DNA from: Paenibacillus senegalimassiliensis
GTDB taxonomy: Bacteria; Bacillota; Bacilli; Paenibacillales; Paenibacillaceae
DNA: 64,000 bases
Assembly: GCF_001486585.1 (NCBI RefSeq)
Contig: NZ_LN909046.1
Span: 682,001-746,000, forward strand
Direction of reading: 5' to 3'
Below, in pieces: positions 60,144-64,000 of this stretch. The position numbers and the translations under genes were made by a program. Numbering within the stretch: the first letter of the stretch is position 1; every line of letters starts with the position of its first letter. Below the pieces are notes generated by a model. That model searched no databases. It was given only the letters and a program-made list of their open reading frames with translations, and was not told the origin of the DNA.

Positions 60144-60230
60144 GTTGAATGCCGCAGATAAATCTTGTTCATCGTGGAACATCTGCGACTTGCGGAGGAG
60201 CTTAGTAGAGAAGAAGGCTGAACATAGCAA

Positions 60231-60256
60231 CAAGCCGCCGGAGTTCCGGCGGCTTG
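60231..60256. terminator. Hairpin after serA
   Basis: CAAGCCGCCGG, loop AGTT, CCGGCGGCTTG: a perfect 11-bp GC-rich stem. On the + strand TTTT follows; on the - strand the T content (TTGCTATG) is poorer. It probably ends serA and backs up the res terminator. Confidence 0.65.
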
Positions 60257-60280
60257 TTTTGAGCGGGAGGATATTAGTTA

Positions 60281-61870
60281 TCAGACAAACGTGATAGGCA
60301 ATGCCTTGTTAAGTTCTGACAGGCTGGTCAGCTCATCGAGAACTTCCTTCGGAACGTCTTTGTCTACGGTGAGGACCATGATGGCTTCGCCGCCAACGAG
60401 TTTGCGTCCCACTTGCATGGAAGCGATGTTGACGTCATTTTTGCCAAGCAAGGTTCCTACATTACCGATAATTCCCGGTTTGTCATTATGAGAGATGAAG
60501 ATAAGATGACCTTCTGGAGCTACGTCAACCGAGAATTTGTCGATTTGCACGATTCGAGCACCATACCCATTAAGCAGCGTTCCCGCAGTACGGCGTTCAG
60601 TGCCGTCTTGGGCCTTGAGCGTCACGGTGATTAGGTTGGTGAAGCCTTTGGTCGCTACGGCCTTGGATACCACGATATTAATATCTCGAACTTTAGCTAA
60701 GTGCATGGAGTTGACGATGTTGACGTCATTGCCGAAGTGACGGGATAACACACCCTTGATAATGTAGCGGGTCAGCGGCTGAGTATCAACCTCTGCAAGA
60801 TCCCCCGCATAGTCAACGTGAATTTCTTTGACGGCCTGGTTGTTCAATTGAGTCAGGAATACGCCAATCTTCTCACCTAACTCGAAGTAAGGTTGAAGCT
60901 TGCTCATCACGCTTGCGGCCACCGGAGGCATATTCACGGCATTCTTGAACGGCTCATCGCGCAGGATATGCAGCACTTGTTCGGATACATCGATAGCCAC
61001 GTTCTCTTGGGCTTCTACCGTGGAAGCTCCCAGATGCGGGGTAACGATGATCTTCGGATGGCTCAGGAACGGGTGGTCGGCTTCTGGCGGCTCCTTCTCG
61101 AATACGTCAAAGGCGGCTCCGGCTACAATGCCTTGGTCAATCGCTTCGATTAACGCCATTTCATCAACGACGCCACCCCGGGCACAGTTAATGATGCGCA
61201 TACCTTTCTTCATAATTTCGAATTGTGGGCGAGCGATCATATGCTTGGTTTCCGGCGTAAGCGGCGTATGAACGGTCATGAAGTCAGCATTCTTGACAAT
61301 ATCCTCGACGGTCGCAAGCTTGATGCCCAGCTTCTCGGCGCGGTCTTCGGTAAGGAACGGATCATAACCGAGAATATCCATGCCGAAGGCTTTGGCCCGT
61401 TTGGCTACCTCGCTACCGATTCGGCCCATGCCCAGTACGCCCAGCGTTTTGTTCCGCAGTTCCACACCAAGGAACTTACGGTCCCATTCGCCTTTAATCG
61501 TTTTGGCATAAGCTTGAGGGATATGGCGGGCCAGGGCCATCATCATGGCAAAGGCATGCTCACAAGTGGTGATGGTGTTGCCATCCGGCGCGTTAATAAC
61601 GATGATCCCGCGGCTGGTTGCCGCCTCCAGATTAATGTTGTCGACCCCAACGCCAGCACGGCCGATTACTTTCAAGCGGGTCGCAGCTTCCATGATTTTC
61701 TCGGTTACTTTCGTCTGACTGCGAACGAGAAGCCCATCGTATTGCGGAATGATGGCTACCAGTTCATCCTCACTAAGCCCTGTCTTTTTCTCTACCTCAA
61801 CGTCCGCTGCATCCATTAACTGTTGAATTCCCAAATCGCTGATTGGATCCGATACTAACACTTTAAACAT
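60281..61870 (-). CDS. serA: D-3-phosphoglycerate dehydrogenase
   Basis: First step of serine synthesis: oxidises 3-phosphoglycerate with NAD. The 529-residue form has the catalytic and NAD domains ([16 protein letters not shown], the Rossmann [18 protein letters not shown] at about 140-157, [27 protein letters not shown] with the catalytic His), an intervening ASB domain (330-450) and a C-terminal ACT domain (about 455-529; [22 protein letters not shown]) that in many bacteria binds serine. ATG 61870 has AGGAGG 10 bases upstream. It is preceded by a T-box leader, so expression should follow tRNA charging. Confidence 0.97.
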   Translation of the reverse strand: MFKVLVSDPISDLGIQQLMDAADVEVEKKTGLSEDELVAIIPQYDGLLVRSQTKVTEKIMEAATRLKVIGRAGVGVDNINLEAATSRGIIVINAPDGNTITTCEHAFAMMMALARHIPQAYAKTIKGEWDRKFLGVELRNKTLGVLGMGRIGSEVAKRAKAFGMDILGYDPFLTEDRAEKLGIKLATVEDIVKNADFMTVHTPLTPETKHMIARPQFEIMKKGMRIINCARGGVVDEMALIEAIDQGIVAGAAFDVFEKEPPEADHPFLSHPKIIVTPHLGASTVEAQENVAIDVSEQVLHILRDEPFKNAVNMPPVAASVMSKLQPYFELGEKIGVFLTQLNNQAVKEIHVDYAGDLAEVDTQPLTRYIIKGVLSRHFGNDVNIVNSMHLAKVRDINIVVSKAVATKGFTNLITVTLKAQDGTERRTAGTLLNGYGARIVQIDKFSVDVAPEGHLIFISHNDKPGIIGNVGTLLGKNDVNIASMQVGRKLVGGEAIMVLTVDKDVPKEVLDELTSLSELNKALPITFV

Positions 61871-62047
61871 GATTCTTGACCCTCCTAAAAGTTTTGTATA
61901 GCAAGGCTTCTCGAAAGTTCTACGTACAAAACTCTCTTCGAAAGCATTAGCACTGTGTTCAATTACCGTTATACTGCATCAAAGGGTAAGGGTAGAGCGA
62001 GAGACGTATAACTTCCCTTCACGGGCGGAGCGGCTAAAAAAGGATGC

Positions 62048-62320
62048 AAAAAAACCCTCAATCCGCACACTACTTGCGTAGTAAGGGACGAGAGTTGTTC
62101 GTGGTACCACCCTAATTCGCTGCACCTTTACAGAGGCAGCCTCATTGTCATTGCTGACAGAACGATAACGGAGTTCACCGACTGCGCCTACTAACAAGTT
62201 CAACGCAGCTACTCAGGAGCGCTAAAGACATTCGTTTCACTACCGGTTTGCAGCACCACCGGCTCTCTGGGAGTTCCCCGAATGTTTTGTTTCCTTCAAC
62301 GTGTTTCATTGGATGTAATT
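62048..62320 (-). ncRNA. T-box leader of serA
   Basis: Read on the - strand: a stem I with ACATTCG/CGAATGT base pairing, an AGAGAG box, and the apical CCGGTGGTGCTG...CCGG hairpin. The invariant T-box AGGGTGGTACCACG follows at about 62099-62114, then the antiterminator partner CGTCCCT. The terminator is CCCT, ACTAC-GCAA-GTAGT, AGGG and seven T (62088 down to 62048). Uncharged cognate tRNA should stabilise the antiterminator. I could not place the specifier with certainty; AGC in the TTTAGCGC segment is a candidate and would mean tRNA-Ser. Confidence 0.9.
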
Positions 62321-62326
62321 TTTCAT

Positions 62327-62355
62327 AATGTAACACGGCCCCGGCAAGGTGTCAA
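62327..62355 (-). promoter_or_regulatory. Promoter of the serA T-box transcript
   Basis: On the - strand TTGACA (62355-62350), 17 bases, TACATT (62332-62327). A good sigma-A match just before the T-box leader. Confidence 0.7.
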
Positions 62356-62364
62356 CACCCACCT

Positions 62365-62428
62365 GCAAAAAAAGGCGGAATCGGCGCTGTGCCGAATTGA
62401 CTCTCCGGGCTGCGCTTGAATCCGCCTT
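62365..62428 (-). terminator. Terminator of the 62495-63418 gene
   Basis: On the - strand AAGGCGGA (62428-62421) pairs with TCCGCCTT (62379-62372), with further pairing in the loop, and is followed by a run of T to 62365. Confidence 0.7.
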
Positions 62429-62494
62429 GAATTTTAGTTATGATTCTACTAATGTCGACTTGGGATGACACTTTGTGAACTGCACTTAAGAAGC

Positions 62495-63418
62495 CTACTC
62501 CTCGGTAAAGAACGGAAGCTGAGGGAGCGATTCAGAAGCATAGTAAGCGGTTCTCCATTTTACGAACTCTTGTTCCTTGACAGCTTGGGTTTCTGTGAGA
62601 ACTTTCACAATGGAAGCGACAGATTTGAGCTGAAGAGCGTCGGCTTTACTGCTGTCAATCATCTGATCGATCTTCACGGTTAAGTCTTGCGGTAGATAAG
62701 AGGCATAAATTTTCTCATTAGTCATCATATCGGTGACTATTTTATTCTTCACCGCAAGGGGGTACTGAGACCACTCCTTAATAGTGAGAGTGTCCTTGTA
62801 TGCCAGATTATCCGGTATTTCTTGATTGGTCTTTGCCGTCCACTTCAGGATAGAGGAGTAATACTTCTGCTGTGCTTGCAGACCAAAGCTTTGTGCATTG
62901 CTAGTGAACTCATCTGCGGCTAAGGCTTCAATCAGCTCGTTACCTTTTTTGCCCTTGACTGCGGATTTAACTTGACTCGTTCCTTCTTCAAACAATTTCA
63001 AGCTCTTTAAGTAATCGGTTTGCGCTTGTTTTAACAGTGGTGATGAGTCGCTGATGTACTGCCCGGCGATTAGAGCATACTGTGTGCTGGCATTCTCGCT
63101 AATTTGCTTGATGGCATCACTGGCAACGGCGTTCGAGTTGCTGCGGGCCATTTCATCAACCAGGGCAAGATAGTCTTCTTTGAACTGTTGATAAGGTTGG
63201 AACACGACGTAGTAGAAAGTGACCAGGTCTTGTTGCTGATAAGATAATGCCGTCTCTTGTCCGGGTGGAATTTCCTTAAGGTATGCGTACCGGGCTTCCG
63301 TCTTCTCAATTCCGATATTAAGACCGAAGTAAAAAGTACCGAATGAGATAATAAGCGTTAACAAAAAGCCGAGGACAAACATCATTTCAAATTTGGAATT
63401 GCTTTTTCGGATCATCAT
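62495..63418 (-). CDS. Membrane-anchored protein of unknown function
   Basis: Not recognised. A 307-residue protein from ATG 63418 (AAGGAG 5 bases upstream; a second ATG follows at once). Residues about 12-32 (MMFVLGFLLTLIISFGTFYFG) form an N-terminal anchor. The remainder is a polar, helix-rich external domain with many Ser, Gln, Lys and Tyr residues (ARSNSNAVASDAIKQISENA, QAQQKYYSSILKWTAK), lacking cysteines, lipobox or catalytic motifs that I can identify. It is transcribed away from the CPBP protease gene and toward serA, with its own terminator. It may be a cell-surface helical scaffold or a chemoreceptor-like sensor lacking a signalling domain; both are guesses. Confidence 0.75.
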   Translation of the reverse strand: MMIRKSNSKFEMMFVLGFLLTLIISFGTFYFGLNIGIEKTEARYAYLKEIPPGQETALSYQQQDLVTFYYVVFQPYQQFKEDYLALVDEMARSNSNAVASDAIKQISENASTQYALIAGQYISDSSPLLKQAQTDYLKSLKLFEEGTSQVKSAVKGKKGNELIEALAADEFTSNAQSFGLQAQQKYYSSILKWTAKTNQEIPDNLAYKDTLTIKEWSQYPLAVKNKIVTDMMTNEKIYASYLPQDLTVKIDQMIDSSKADALQLKSVASIVKVLTETQAVKEQEFVKWRTAYYASESLPQLPFFTEE

Positions 63419-63492
63419 TTATGCTCCTTACTATTTTTATTTGTATTTGCATGAGCTAGAATAATAATAAAGGACAGGGTTTGACAAAAACT

Positions 63493-64000
63493 ATGAAAAA
63501 ATTCAATCTAAGGGACATAAAAATAAAAAAAGTCGACCCGAGTCAGCTTAATGACCGTATGTTACTTATTAATTTGTATCTGACACAAGGACTTACTCTA
63601 TTTATCGGTTTAATCATTTTGTTTTTTCAGAAGAGAAACCCCGTTTCTCTGTTAAATTGGCCCGAAAATGTGAACTTTTTGTATTGGGGTGTCGGTTTGG
63701 CTATTATTATGTTCGTAGCCGACATGGTATTGTCACATTTCGGCACTGAAGATAGCATGGATGATGGTGGAATTAATGAAATGTTATTTCGTGGAAGACC
63801 GATCTGGCATATTGTAGTTATCGCGGCCATAGTTGCTGTTTGCGAGGAGTTGTTGTTTAGAGGAGCAATCCAGCATGGCATTGGGCCTTACTGGACAAGT
63901 ATCCTGTTCGCTGTCATCCATGTCCGTTACCTGAAGCATTGGCTTCCGACGGCGTGGGTATTTGCCAGTAGCTATGGATTGGGTTTCATTTATATACATA
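63493..64000 (+). CDS. CPBP intramembrane metalloprotease, N-terminal part
   Basis: The gene runs off the right edge; 169 codons are visible from ATG 63493. Several hydrophobic spans (LYLTQGLTLFIGLIILFF, YWGVGLAIIMFVADMVL, IWHIVVIAAIVAV) lead to the CPBP/CAAX-protease motif 1, CEELLFRGAIQ (EExxxR), and motif 2, LFAVIHVRY (FxxxH). A further span follows. It probably cleaves a membrane protein or processes a peptide. The ribosome site before ATG 63493 is weak, so the true start is not settled. YpbD of B. subtilis is a family member in the same chromosomal neighbourhood. Confidence 0.85.
   Translation, partial: MKKFNLRDIKIKKVDPSQLNDRMLLINLYLTQGLTLFIGLIILFFQKRNPVSLLNWPENVNFLYWGVGLAIIMFVADMVLSHFGTEDSMDDGGINEMLFRGRPIWHIVVIAAIVAVCEELLFRGAIQHGIGPYWTSILFAVIHVRYLKHWLPTAWVFASSYGLGFIYIH

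Noticed and set aside
61223..61819. 198-codon + strand frame
   Set aside because: Antisense to serA; residues show no domain and serA is complete.
61979..62203. 74-codon - strand frame upstream of serA
   Set aside because: It lies inside the T-box leader and its terminator, whose conserved elements explain the sequence.
1..64000. tRNA or rRNA genes
   Set aside because: No GGTTCGANTCC-type T-arm in a tRNA context and no rRNA segment was recognised.

Overview
The window is a chromosomal segment of an endospore-forming Bacillota. The gene order closely follows the Bacillus subtilis folD-to-resE region. Protein flavour (long N-termini, TTG/GTG starts with strong AGGAGG sites, a DUF2627/bkd/lipB cluster, a type I-C CRISPR array) points to the Paenibacillaceae, probably Paenibacillus. 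That assignment is inference from sequence character, not from a search. Almost every gene lies on the + strand. No rRNA or tRNA gene was seen.

Layout. 1-9.9 kb: end of folD, xseA-xseB-ispA-dxs-tlyA (DNA repair nuclease, isoprenoid precursors, rRNA methylation), then a LexA-like box/promoter and an unknown membrane protein-argR-recN, then spoIVB. 9.9-11 kb: spo0A with Spo0A boxes and a sigma-H promoter. 11-14.3 kb: a phage relic island (one large intact tail-type gene, a truncated mini-ORF and a decayed tail-protein gene). 14.3-16 kb: small unknown genes and an ArsR-family regulator. 16.1-21.8 kb: branched-chain 2-oxoacid dehydrogenase complex (E3, E1alpha, E1beta, E2) plus lipB, which can lipoylate it. 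21.8-25.9 kb: a Prli42-like miniprotein, an M20 peptidase, a twice-frameshifted gene, nudF and an EndoQ-type PHP nuclease. 25.9-32.3 kb: spoIIM, fur, yqzK, xerD and the nucleoside salvage genes deoB-punA-pdp, with an unexplained structured element before punA.

32.4-40.5 kb: the sporulation block dacF, spoIIAA-spoIIAB-sigF (with a near-consensus sigma-H promoter), deoD, a short spoVA cluster (AA, AB and AF only), and lysA. 40.7-47.7 kb: ppiB, then a 31-repeat type I-C CRISPR array with an intact leader but no cas genes, then the FMN riboswitch and ribD-ribE-ribBA-ribH. 47.9-54.2 kb: scpA-scpB, DUF2953-ytfJ, dacB-spmA-spmB (sigma-E promoter), rluB. 54.3-60.1 kb: resA-resB-resC-resD-resE (cytochrome c maturation and its two-component regulator). 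60.2-64 kb, mostly on the - strand: serA behind a T-box leader, an unknown membrane-anchored protein, and the start of a CPBP intramembrane protease.

The segment therefore joins sporulation control (Spo0A to sigma-F to SpoIVB/SpoIIM/SpoVA/DacF/DacB/Spm) to housekeeping metabolism. The accessory material is confined to two places: the phage relic after spo0A and the orphan CRISPR array between ppiB and the riboflavin operon. All coordinates and motif matches were read by eye; no alignment or database search was run.
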